Origin: Brachionus plicatilis
Lineage: Eukaryota; Rotifera; Eurotatoria; Ploima; Brachionidae
NCBI GenBank assembly: GCA_010279815.1
Contig: QEOQ01000207.1
Coordinates: forward strand, 962,490-1,026,489
Direction: 5' to 3'
DNA length: 64,000 bases
Under the pieces are notes generated by a model. The model worked only from the letters and a program-made list of their open reading frames with translations, was not told the DNA's origin and did not search any database. Position 1 is the first letter of the stretch. Every line of letters begins with the position of its first letter. Positions 35,315 to 47,800 of this stretch are shown piece by piece. A program made the translations under genes and the position numbers.

Positions 35315-35322
35315 CATAAATA

Positions 35323-35878
35323 ATTGATGTTTTTGGATATTTTTCCTATATGGGCTACTCACATTACGTCGTCCATAAAATTTTAGATTAAATCTGTATG
35401 TTTTATTTTCCCAACCCTTTTAAATTCGTAGTAAATAAAAAATAGTGGACCCATAGCAAAACCTTATGGAACTTCTAATTAAGACAAAAGAACATATTTA
35501 TTTTCCATTTTTAAACACAACATAACGAATGTAAACAAAAGATGGCACATAGTTGCTTTGATCCATAAAGGTATTCTTAATCTTATTTAAATGTATTCAG
35601 AAAAATGACATGGCTCTTGTATCATATTAATGCTGAAGCTGCCTAAATTCTAAAAGATATTAAAAAAATTGAAGAAATTTTTTTTTATTTTTATCCTCAA
35701 TATTAATCTAATTCGTTTTAGTCTATTTATTTAAATGCTTTTTAAATCTTAAATAAAAAAATTCATTTGAATGAAGAGATATATTTAGAATTTTTAAAAT
35801 TTAAATTTTTGAAAAAATTAAAATAAATACGATTAAACTTCGTCAAAGAATAAAATAAAAAAATTCTCGAATAAACTT
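35323..35878. other. gap 3' of UBE4B
   Basis: No gene seen. It should contain the UBE4B 3' untranslated region on the minus strand. Confidence 0.4.
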
Positions 35879-38800
35879 TTAATTTTGATGACTTTGTTCA
35901 ATTTCGATTTCATTTTGCTTTAGTTTTCTTTTCAAATACATCTCACCATTTTTTACATTGGCTCTAATCCATTCATGAATTTGTTTTTTTAACTCTGTCT
36001 CACTTTCAAGTTTGTCTTCAGTTAGAGGCATACGATTAAATGGATCAAAATTAGAATTGAGCAAATGTCTAACTATTATTGATCTCTCCATTATTTTATT
36101 ACTAGTTGGTAGTCGGACTGGATCAATCATTACCGAATCCATCAGAGGATCTTAATTTAAATTTTAAATAAAACCTTACATCTAAATTTTATCAATTTAC
36201 CTTTATATTCATCAGGTGCATTATCTATATCGAAATCTATTTGACTCTTTTGTTCAACAATAACTTTAACTCTCTCTGATAATGATTTAAATTTTTCAAT
36301 TTCAATCTGAGATTTTATGTTAGCGTTTGACATTCGCTTAATTGCATCAATAAAAAGCTCTTTTTTATAGGATCTCTTAAAAAAAAATTGAATTGAAAAA
36401 ATTTATTAAGAAAAAATGATTAAGAGCTCACTTCGTCATTAGCCAAAGCTTCGGCAAATCTTTCATGATTAGACAAATTTAAGTAAATAGCTGTGAGCAT
36501 ATCAAGGAGACGCTTTGGTTCAAAATTATATTCTTTTGGATTCTTGACTTTTAAATTTATGCACCGTGGACCACAAAGCTGGTACAAATTAAAATTAAGC
36601 ATGGCAGCTAGTTTATCAACAATTTCCTGAAAAATAAAAAAAAATAAAAAAAAAAATTTCATTTAAAATTTTTTAATGTTACATCAATTAAAAATGGTTT
36701 TTGAATATGTTTTGTAATATAGCTGAACATTTCGACTGTTTCAGTAGCCAATGTTAGGTAGGACCTGCATTGACGCTCATCCTGGACTAATTGTGATTCC
36801 CTTTGACTTCGAGCTTCCTTAAAAGTTAAAAATAAATTTTGGATTTTAAATGATTTAGTTAAAACAAAAAATGTAATACTTGATTCATTTTGCTCCACTC
36901 TGCTTTGTTCTCGATCAAATTTTGAATTTCATGAATACGCTTTAAGCTTTCCAAACTTTCGTCTAACAAAAAGGTAGCATCGTTTATTATCATATTTATA
37001 AAGCGAACGAATTGTTTGCCTTGGCTAAATTTTGTTCGAAAATTAAGAAAAAAAACAATTTTTATAAAAAGATACTTTGATTCATGAATAAAGGCTAACT
37101 GGTACAAAGGTATTTCCCACAAAAATTTAAAAATAACACTTATATGGTATCTAATTTGAAATTTATCATAAAATTCACTACTAGCTCCAGTACGCTCAAC
37201 ATCTAAAATTTATTTAAAAAATATTGTTATGTGAGATAAATTATATTTTACCTGAGTAAAATTTCATCAAAGAACTAACCAAGTCTTTACCATCAAATCT
37301 TTGGTACACCAGCAAGTTATTAAAATAATTGGCTTTTGGCTGCACCATTGGGCATGATGTAAAAAAAAGCTCAACAAATTTGGCTACCAGATACGGATTT
37401 TTAATTAAATTTGTCCCATTGCACAATATTATATTAACGAATAAACTTAAATCTTCGCACGAAGGGTCTTGTAAAGCATTAGGAAAGTATCTTAAAATAA
37501 ATAAAAAAATCAGACTACTAATTTTATTAAAATTGTGAATCTAGTATTAGATAATTAGATGATAAGTTTAAAATTTTAAAAATATTAATTTTCTTTTCAT
37601 ATTTTTAAATAGAGTATTCTATGTGTGATAAAATGCTCAAAAAATAAAGACTGATGATATAAAATTTAAAAAAATGATCTAGTTTTATTCATATTGAATA
37701 AAAAAACAGATTGAGATTAAATCAATAATAAGCTTAGTGGTTTTTAAGATAATTTAGTATGTGAAAATTTATAGTTAAGCTAAAAAAATATTTAAAAGCT
37801 ACTGTTAATAATAGTTATAAATAAAATTGATACAGAATCAAATAAGGAAAATTTTATATAAAATATTCATTTGATTAAGAGATATTCAACTTTGTATTCA
37901 AAATAAGAATTTAGCTTAATTTTTTAAAAGGTGTTTTTTTTTCTTTTTTAATAAAACTTTTAAGCATTATTTTCCTTAAATTTGAGGTGTTCGTATTTTT
38001 TATTCATATTTCTAGTATTTATTTTATTTGATTTGTTTTTCAAATTAATTTTTTTATTTTATCATTTATTGTTTTTCTAATCTGCACCTTTCAATTTGTA
38101 TACTTTTTTTCGTGGACAAATTTATCATTAATGAAAGAAAAAATTATTAAAACAATTTGTTAAAGGCAAATTTGTTTTCCTTTCATTATCACAATATAAT
38201 ATTGCATAAAAACAAAAGCTTTTTTTTCAACTGTTCAATATAAATTTTAGTTTCATTTAAAATTTGAAAATTTAATTACTGAGTGTAAAACAGAAGCAAT
38301 TCCGCAATGTCTTCAACAAAATACTCAGGCAAAGCGTTCCATTTAGTTTCAATATTTTTTATTGCCAACGATTTAAGACTTTTAATTTAAATTAGTTTAA
38401 ATAAATGATTAAATTTAAAATTACTCTTTAATATCTTCAATGTTTAAATAGCGCAATAATACATTGACAGCTAACGAGTAAAACCTTAGACACGATTGAA
38501 TCAATGACGGATCGAACAATATCACATCCGAGCTCAGTTTGCTTGATAGCAAACGCTAAAAGCAATAAATATTTTTAAAAAAAATAAGCAATCTTTTTGT
38601 ATTATTATTAAAGTTAAATTAAAAATATTTCAAAGTCAGGTCCCTAGGGCTTTTTGTTCATTTTTGCTTTCTTTAATTTTAAATAAATTTTTATTTTCAG
38701 CTTATTATCTATTTATCTATCTTCAAAATGTCTCACGTTAAATATTCTAATATAATTTAGACTTGACTTGATACTCTAAAACCACAAGTTTTAAACTTTA

Positions 38801-41800
38801 AATGGTTGAGCGAACCAAACAAAATTGAACTTAATCAATCAAAAAAAATTTAAAGCCAAAATAAATGCTCAAATTTTATTAAAGGATAAAAATTGTCAAA
38901 TTTGGTGACCAAGTCTCGGTCTCGCTAGATATCGTGTTTGCTTAAAGTCAACTATGCTAGAGATCACTCAAGCGCGTCGCAAGACGCTGACGACCACACA
39001 ACAAAAATGACAACCACGACCACGCTCTAGTCCCTTTTTTTCTAATTTATTTTCTTTTTAAGCTTTTTTATTTAAAATAAATTTGGTCTTCTATTAATTG
39101 TTGGCTGATCATTGCTTTTTTAAAATTTCTTAAAAATTTTTCAAGATAAAATAAAAAAATTTAAATCAAAGAGCTAAGAAAAAAATGAGCGGTTTATCTC
39201 CAAATGACTCTGCATCAAATTTAAAGATTGTCAAAACAGACATAAAACCAAGCGGGGAAGCTGTCCAATTGGTGCGTCCTTTGGTCGCTACCAACAAATC
39301 TACCGACCAAATTGTCGGCGAATTAGTCAATCGATTCGACTACAAGACCAGAGACGTAAAAGCTTCTGAGTAAGAATAAACTTCTTTTTTTTTTGTAATT
39401 TAATTAATTAATTTATTAATTAATTATTAAAGAAATGAGCTTAACACTGTTCAGCAAGCATTTGGCTCTAATTTGGCCCAGGAGCTGATTCAAAGCTATG
39501 ATGGTAGCAATCTTGTAGCCGATTCGCAGCAAGATTTGGTCGGCGAAAGATACCTTGCCGAACAAATCAGACTCATTCAAGAACAGCAAAGAACCACTAG
39601 CGTTTTGGACAAATGGGGCCATTTGCTGTACGAAGGCGAAAAAGATTACGTGTCCGCATCCAGGACCGAAATACCTCCACTCAACTTGGACGAACAAAAC
39701 TATGCCTCTAGTGGCACTCTGGAACAGCAGCAATCTCAAGAACAGGCCCAGTATATCCAGCAATTGCAGCGAATTCAGGATCAACAGAGACAACAATTAC
39801 TTAGGCAGCAACAAATACAGGAACAGATTGAACAACAGCATTTGAGACATTCTCAGAGTCAAAATTTGGTGCACTCGAATTCTTATCAAAGAGCAGCCAA
39901 TGGGACCAGCAATCTTCCAGCTGGTTATATGCACTCGCAATCTGGTCTCAATGGTCGAACTTTGTCTGATGTCAAATTGGGCCAAGTGAAGGCAAATCAA
40001 TTGGCTACGGCCCAGTACAGAGCTCAATATGAAGCTCAAATGGAAGCAATGACCAAATCAGAAGTTATTGCCCAGGCTTATGCCCAAGCTCAGGCTGAAA
40101 TCGCTGCCCAAAGCAACCAAGATCGATCCGAGGTCTATGCGCAAATTCAGCGACAACAAGAACAAGAGCACGAGCAAGAACAGCAAGAGCAGGAACAGCA
40201 AAATTTACGCATGGCCTATTCCAGACAATCGGCCGAGTCAGCCCACAATCAGACAAGCTCACAAGCTGCAAACAAATTGAAAAAATCTGTTAGTGGTGTA
40301 CAAGAAGAGGCTGCGGCGTCAACCAAATTTTCCAATTCCAATCTTAAATCTATCACTATCGATGCATACAACAGTCCGCAATTCAGAGAAATGCTCGAAC
40401 AGTTGACCAAGCCGTTAACAATTGCGCCGGAGCAAGTTAATTATCCGCCTGAGTGGCCCTCACAAGATAAAATAAGTAATTTGTAAAAATTTATTTGAAA
40501 ATTAGAAAAAATTTAATTTTTGTGTGTTATTGTGTCAGATTTGTTGGCTGAGCCAATCTATATACCAGCGCCAAATCCAATAGTTATTCCTGCACCCAAT
40601 ATCATGCATTTACAAAATTGCTCTGAGCAGACTTTTAAAAGAAATGATCTAAATGAAAGTAGTTGAGACATTTTTTGTGTGGCAGTAAAATATTAAAGTT
40701 TATTTTTACAAGGCTCCTTTAAACCAACTGTGAGTTATTACCCGCCGTTGGACAATAATCAAACATATGACAGAAATTCTGGCTTTAGACAATTGAGTAA
40801 AATTTTACAAAGTAAATTTATTTGGTTTTTAAATTATTTTCTTTTGATTAGATTTGGACGAAAGGTCCATGTACCAGCATCAATAAATTAATCAAATGTC
40901 AAATGAAGCATAAACTATTTATCAATTTATCGATAACATCGAAAAGACAATTGACTTTAAAGTCGAAGTTATTTTTTTACTTTTTTTTTCTGCCACTAGC
41001 TTTAAAAGCTGAATTCGATTAATAAACTTTTTGTCATCAAATTTTTTTTTGTTTTTTTTTTATTGAACTACTAGTACAAAATAAAAGTAATTAGAAAAGA
41101 AAAGCTTCGGACATTAATGTTTTTAACGATAACAATAAAACAAAATTTTAAAATATTAAAAATATGTTTTCTTAGACAATTTTTACCCTAATTTGTTTAT
41201 AATTCAATTTTAAATTTTAATATTAAGATAAAATTTAAGACTATCATAATATTAAAGTAGATAAAGCCCGAGAGCTCAGGTCTAAAGAGATGCAACCAAA
41301 GTAAGATTTAGTTTAAATTTAAATTTTTTAAATTATAGAAAAAATTAAATGCAAAATACTTTGAAAATACAAGACTTTTATTAAAATCGAGGCATACAAA
41401 TGCATAAGACAATCGATAAGACAATTAACTTACAAGTCTTAGTTGTTAATTTTTTTAATTTTTAGTTATTTCTTTGCCTAAATTTAAAAACAAAATTTGA
41501 TTAATAAACTATTTTAGCAAGAATAGTTTTTTGTTTCAACACTCAACTTGATAAAATTAGCTAGTTAAAAATTTTAAATCATTGTTTATACAAACATAGA
41601 TTGATCGATAAGAGCTTTGTCAATTGTCGAATACCAGCAAGTTTTTCTTGGTATTTCGGCGAATCTAATCATTTCGATTGAGTTTACCTAGTTTGGAATT
41701 TTGCTCTGATCACAGCATTTTATTGTCGACAAAATTTACAATCATTATTTGATTTGATCAATATAAAATCATTTTATTTTGAAAATTTTACATTTAGTTT

Positions 41801-44800
41801 AAATCAAATACAAACAAGTAGTGGATATTCCTTGAGATCTAGTAATAACTTTTTGAATAAAGCTTTATCTTTTTATTTTTGTGGAAAGCTAGACTCAATA
41901 AAATTTTGCTTTTAGGGAGATTTACTTTTATGTTGTCAGTCGCACAGAGATATTAAGATAAAAATTATTTAATAGAAGAGCTATGAGTTCAAAATTTGGA
42001 CAAAATCAATTAGCAAAATGATTCTGTTTAAAAGATAATAAATTTGAAAATTAGGAGCACGTAAGCGTAAATTTTTTATTCTATATGAGATATTGAAACC
42101 CCAAATGCCTAATAGGTATCATTAATTTTTAATTGTGATTGAGTCTAGTTATCCAAAATTAGGTTATTAAAATAAAAATAACAATTTTGCTTTAATTAAT
42201 TATTTTATGGGACAATAAATCAGCGATATAAATTTTTTAAAAATTAATTTAATTAGAATTTTTATTCGAGTGCCTGAAAATATTTTCAAATTAGTTGTAA
42301 CATTTAAATTGATGCTTTCTTGGAATGCAGTTTAGGAAAAAAAAGAAAATTGGTTCGCCATTTTCTATCTATCTTTGGTTAATTAAGTCAACATTGTGAC
42401 TGAACAAGATTTTTGATGTTTGATTTTTATGAAAAAATAATTAGAAGGCAAATATTAGAAAGGAGGCGCACTCTTGACCACTAAAGCATAAACAATGCGA
42501 AAAAATAACAATTTTTGGCACAAAAATAATTACATTTCTATCTTGTGGAAAAAATTATTTTGTTTTTTTAATAAAAAAAACAATTCTGTCTTTGTATTAA
42601 TTTTGTCAAATCTTGAACATGTTTTTTAAGCTAAGCCATTTTGAAGAAATGATAGGAAAATTTCTAGTTAAGTTGGAGAATATTTCTATCAAAGAATTGT
42701 TGATAACATGGTGAACATAGGCCGCTCAATTTTAATATCAAGATGCACTCCCCTTGACCAAATATCAATGTCACATATCTATTTGCGTTAAATTTTTCAT
42801 TATCATTTTAATTTTAACAAAAAAAAATTTCAAAAAATTTGTGTGCCATAGAAAACCTATTTTTTCAGAGTATTCAATTAAAATTTGGCATATAGCGTAA
42901 AATTTCGGCAATTTCATTTCAATTGTGATTAGCTCAATTGAAATTGTCATTTTAGCCAAGCGAAAAAAAGGAAAAAATAATTTTACAAATTTTTGATATT
43001 GCTTTCTCTACCTTAGGAGAAAATTTCTCATCGTAATTTTATCTAATAGCTTGGGAAACTAGTTATAGAAAAATTTCACTAATGGATGATCATTAAAATA
43101 TTTGCCAATCTTGGCGTGGACAAGTTTGGTTTAGATTGGTACTAGACGCAATAGTAAGCGAGAATTTCCAACTATTAGACAATAAGCATCACAAAGTAGA
43201 AAGATGACCAGATATTTTCTTTTCTCCAGCGCTTTGTTTATCTAATAAAAATGCAATCAATGAATCAATAGGCTTTCACCTACAGTGAATTTGTTTGCAA
43301 ATATTTTGCCTCAAGAAGTCCGTTCACAATTTAAGAAAATTTTAAATATTTATTGCTTGTTGACATATTTTATAATCTTTAGTTTATTAGGAGACAAAAA
43401 AATTGTTCAAATATATTTTCCTCTTTTGCCTAGACAATTAGCTCATTTCGCCAAATAATTTACCTATTTTTCCCAAAGTATAAATTTTGTATAGTATCTT
43501 CCATCTGATGGAATCACACGGCAACTATAGACGCGGCGAGGACGAACTGGAGAGCAATTACAGCTACGGGTCTGGAGACGATGACCCGATTTTGACTGCC
43601 ACGATCACATTCGACGTGACTGTGGACCCAAATGGTCAGGTGATCAGCGCCTCGGAGGGCCAGGTGATAGCCGAGGGAGTGCAGAGGAGCGTGGATGGCC
43701 GGGGTCTGAATCAACTGCACCATGATCCTTTGCCAATGGTTGAGTCTGACCGGCACCAGAATGACGATGAGGGCGCTGAGTCGGACGATTCCGCGTCCAC
43801 CTCTACCGACAGTCTGATGGAAAGAACCAAAAAGTACATGAGCGAAGAGGCCGGAATCATAATCCTGAAGCGTACCAATCAAGCTGCTAAAAATTTCAAC
43901 ATTAATCTGGACTTTGATGTGGAAAATTCTTTGTCAGAAAACGCTCTAAATGCTCAAGGAAACAATTTTAACATTAATTTTGATTTTGAGAACAATCCGC
44001 AAGTAGGGGAGACTAAGGAACCGCCACAGGCATGGGTCGACATTGATCTAATGATCACAAGTAGTGCAACAAATAGTAAAATAGAGGAAAGACAATCGAA
44101 TGAGACATTTGAGGAGATTAAAAATGCTTTAAGGAATCGAGCGTCTAATGACGCCCAGTATTGGCGCTCGTTAAATCAGTCTGATTCAAATGAGGTGCAA
44201 ATAGAGCCCAGTTTAATCGAGAACGATGCAACTAGAGAAAGTTTGAATCGTTCCGAATTAAAAGACGAATCGCCAGGTAGATTTGGGAATTTAAAAATAT
44301 GGCAAATTATTGTTTGAAAATTTCAAGGCAATTAAATTTTTTTTAAAACAATTATGGATTAGAATACTTGATGCATGAATGAATCGAATAGATATTTAAA
44401 GCATTTTGAATTTTGTTCAAAATTTTAAGTTAGTTTGAAAAAAAAAACTACTGAAAATAAAAAACAATATTTTGCCATTTCTTAGACCAGAGTTAAAGAC
44501 AAAAAGGTTAATGTTTTCTTTTTTTAAAAACACCTTAAAGGTTACCATTATATAGATAATACAAATAGCCATCGGTAATGAATGTTATTTAAAAAACAAA
44601 TATTTTTTTTTAATCTTAGAAATTAGAGTGATTTATGTTTAAATTGTAGAATTAATTTTATTAACCTAGAGTATAGCTTCGTTCGTAAATATTTTTCTTG
44701 TCTTTTTTAATTTGGAAAATATTCTATTAATACTAACCATTGAATATCCAGGTTAACACCTATATACATTTTCTTATCTCTGTGTTTATATCAAAAAACT

Positions 44801-47800
44801 ATTTGTTTTTTTTTTCTATTTAGTACTAGTTCGCTGATTTATTATTAGATTTTTAATCAAAATTCTTTTTAAAAAAAAAAAAATTTCTACAATTCTCATT
44901 ATTATTTTAATTAATTTTCTCAAAAGACAAATGGAAAGAAACTCGAACATAGAAAACGATAGAGCCAGAATGGAGCTAATTGATAGACTAGTGCAAAAAG
45001 CATCAAATATGACCAATTCTGGCGAAAAAAATTCCTATTATAGGGATCAATTGCATAAAGTTAACAATTTCAGCCTAGAGGACTGTATCGAAAGAGTTCT
45101 AGACAGTGAGTCAGTAAACCAGACAGGTTCGGATCAAGTGCCAGTACTTAGGACTTTTGAGACATTGGACTTTGATGCGCTGACCAAGGGCTTTGAGCCA
45201 GAAGAGCTCAATGAAGGCAAGCTAGTTCTCTACATTACGGAAAATCAACTTCTTCAGCTGCTCAAACAACGGGCCATTGTCGTACCAAATAAGAGCTCTT
45301 TGGATGAATTTTCTAACAAAAAATTTTCTCTTGTTGATGAAAAAATCGGCAGTAGACTCAATGGTCGCAAGGGTCCATCACAAGTCGAGCTCATTGTCAA
45401 CCAAAATCAGTCTCAATTATCCAAAATAACCGAGTCTCAAGAAGATTCAACAAACAAATCTACCAACAAAGCTCTATCCAGAGATGCCTACAATCAACAA
45501 ATTTATGACAGCACTTCAGCCAGAGATGCTTTTTCTAGAGATACTTCCAATCAGAAAATTTATGACATAAAACCATCTAAAGAAGCTTTATCCAGGGATG
45601 CTTACTATCAACAAATAAATGACACAACATCAGCAAAAGATGCTTTATCCAGAGATGCCTATAATCAACAAATTTATGACAGCAATTCAGCCAAAGATGC
45701 TTCTTCTAGAGATACTTCCAATCAGAAAATTTATGACATAAAACCATCTAAAGAAGCTTTATCCAGAGATGCCTATAATCAACAAATTTATGACAGCAAT
45801 TCAGCCAAAGATGCTCAATCCAGAGATCCCTACAATCAACAAATTAATGATAGCACTTCATCCAAAGATGCCTATAATCAAAAAATTTATGACAGTAAAC
45901 CAGCCAAAGAAGCTAAAGAAGCTTTATCCAGAGATGCTTACAATCAAAAAATTAATGATAGCACTTCATCCAAAGATGCCTATAATCAAAAAAATTATGA
46001 CAGTAAACCAGCTAAAGAAGCTTTATCCAGAGATGCTTACAATCAAAAAATTAATGATAGCACTTCATCCAAAGATGCCTACAATCAAAAAATTTATGAC
46101 AGTAAACCAGCTAAAGAAGCTTTATCCAGAGATGCCTTTAATCAAAAATTTTATGACACAATCTCGGCAAAAGAAACCTTATCTAGAGATGCTTTCAATC
46201 AAAAAATAAATGACACATCATCAGCCAAAGAATCTTCACTCAGAGATGCCTATAATCAACAAATTAATGACACCAAACCAGCTAAAAACTCTGAGCAAAT
46301 TTACTCAGAGCAATATTTGTCATCAAAGCCATCTAAGCGCTCTGGAAGCATTTTATATGAAGAAACATTTGAGCATATTCGAACAGTGTCCGAGGCTTCC
46401 GGTAAAGACAATTTGCCAAATATCAAACCAGGATCAACTTCGATTAGTGATGATTTTTATGCTAAATTTGGCTCTAATGAATTTCAAAGGCCAAGTCAAC
46501 AATTTAGTGAATTTCTACCTAATCAAAAACATTCCGACAATATCAAAAAATCCAAAAATCAAGGATATAGGACTCAATCGAGCAAAAGTTCACTCCAAAA
46601 TCAATTGTATCCAACTTCTTATCCAGATGCAAAGTCAAATGTGGTTATTACACAAGGCTATCCAGATATGGTTTCTCAAATCTACCCATCGGACAGAAAA
46701 ACTAGTGCTATCAGACCTAATGAAAGTACAGCTCAATCCTATGTTGATAATCTCGTAAATCAAGGTTCATCAGACCTGTCCACTCAGTTCACTAATGCAA
46801 AAATGTACTCACAAGGAACTGATGGATACAATCAAACATTGGATTCTAGAAAAATAAACAATGTTGTTTCCAGCGATGCTGGTCTGCACGGTTCTGTTTA
46901 CATTGGTGATAACTTCTCAAATCAATCAAGCATTATCAAAGATGTTCTTAAAACAGCTACTAAAATTACCAATGGTATTGATTACCCAACAATTTTGCCT
47001 AGTGATAATCTTAACAATCTAGCTACTTCGCCTTGGTCAAATTTGTATCCAAGTGCTAACTACTCTTCACAAGCCAAAGATCTTGAAAATCAGGCGCTGA
47101 ACGAATTGGACAAATTGGTCAGCAATTTGAGCTCGAGTGCAAAAGATGATAAAATTGACTGGGACCGAGTTCAAGACGGCTACAGTACCGAGGATGCGCT
47201 GAACAAAGCTGGCTTAATGAAAAATTATGTATCGTCGTTGATCGAGCATGAAAAAACCAAGTCAACACAATTGGAACAATTGGACGCCGCTTTTGGTCAA
47301 AAGTTTGACCAAAATTTGGATAAATTGTCAGTTCTTGATGGGGTCATAGACAGAGTAGTAAACCAGAACAAAGTTTTGGAGAACAGAAATGAAAGTGCAA
47401 GTCATTCCATAAGTGTAATAAGTGATTTGGTAAATGAAATTAAGAACAATATAAGATCTAGAAATTTGAATTTGGATGAGTTTCAAACAGGACATAAGAT
47501 AATAATCAAGACTACAAGACGCTTGCCACCTAAAGTAATTTCTCAAAGTGCTACAAATGTAGCCGATTGTAGCAATCGGTCATTCTCGGGCAAAAAAAGA
47601 GTCTCGTCGTCTCACTTGGGTGGTTCCCGTACTCGAGTTTATGAGCTCGGAGTGGACAAAGAATCAAAGCAAAATTCCCTCAATTCTGACCTTTTTAATT
47701 CAAAGCAAAATGTTGATTATTCAGTGCATTCGTATGAGCCCATAGTTGATGGCTCTCTTGGCAAAGCTTCTACTGAAAAAATAAACAAATATTTGTCTGT

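Noticed and set aside
36420..37426. Separate small minus-strand genes at 36.4-37.4 kb
   Set aside because: These ORFs are single exons of UBE4B read on into introns; spliced together they match Ufd2 continuously.
45769..46758. Two long plus-strand ORFs with repeated [16 protein letters not shown] text
   Set aside because: They are other reading frames of the tandem repeat inside the 44.9-kb gene. The repeat length being a multiple of three keeps those frames open.
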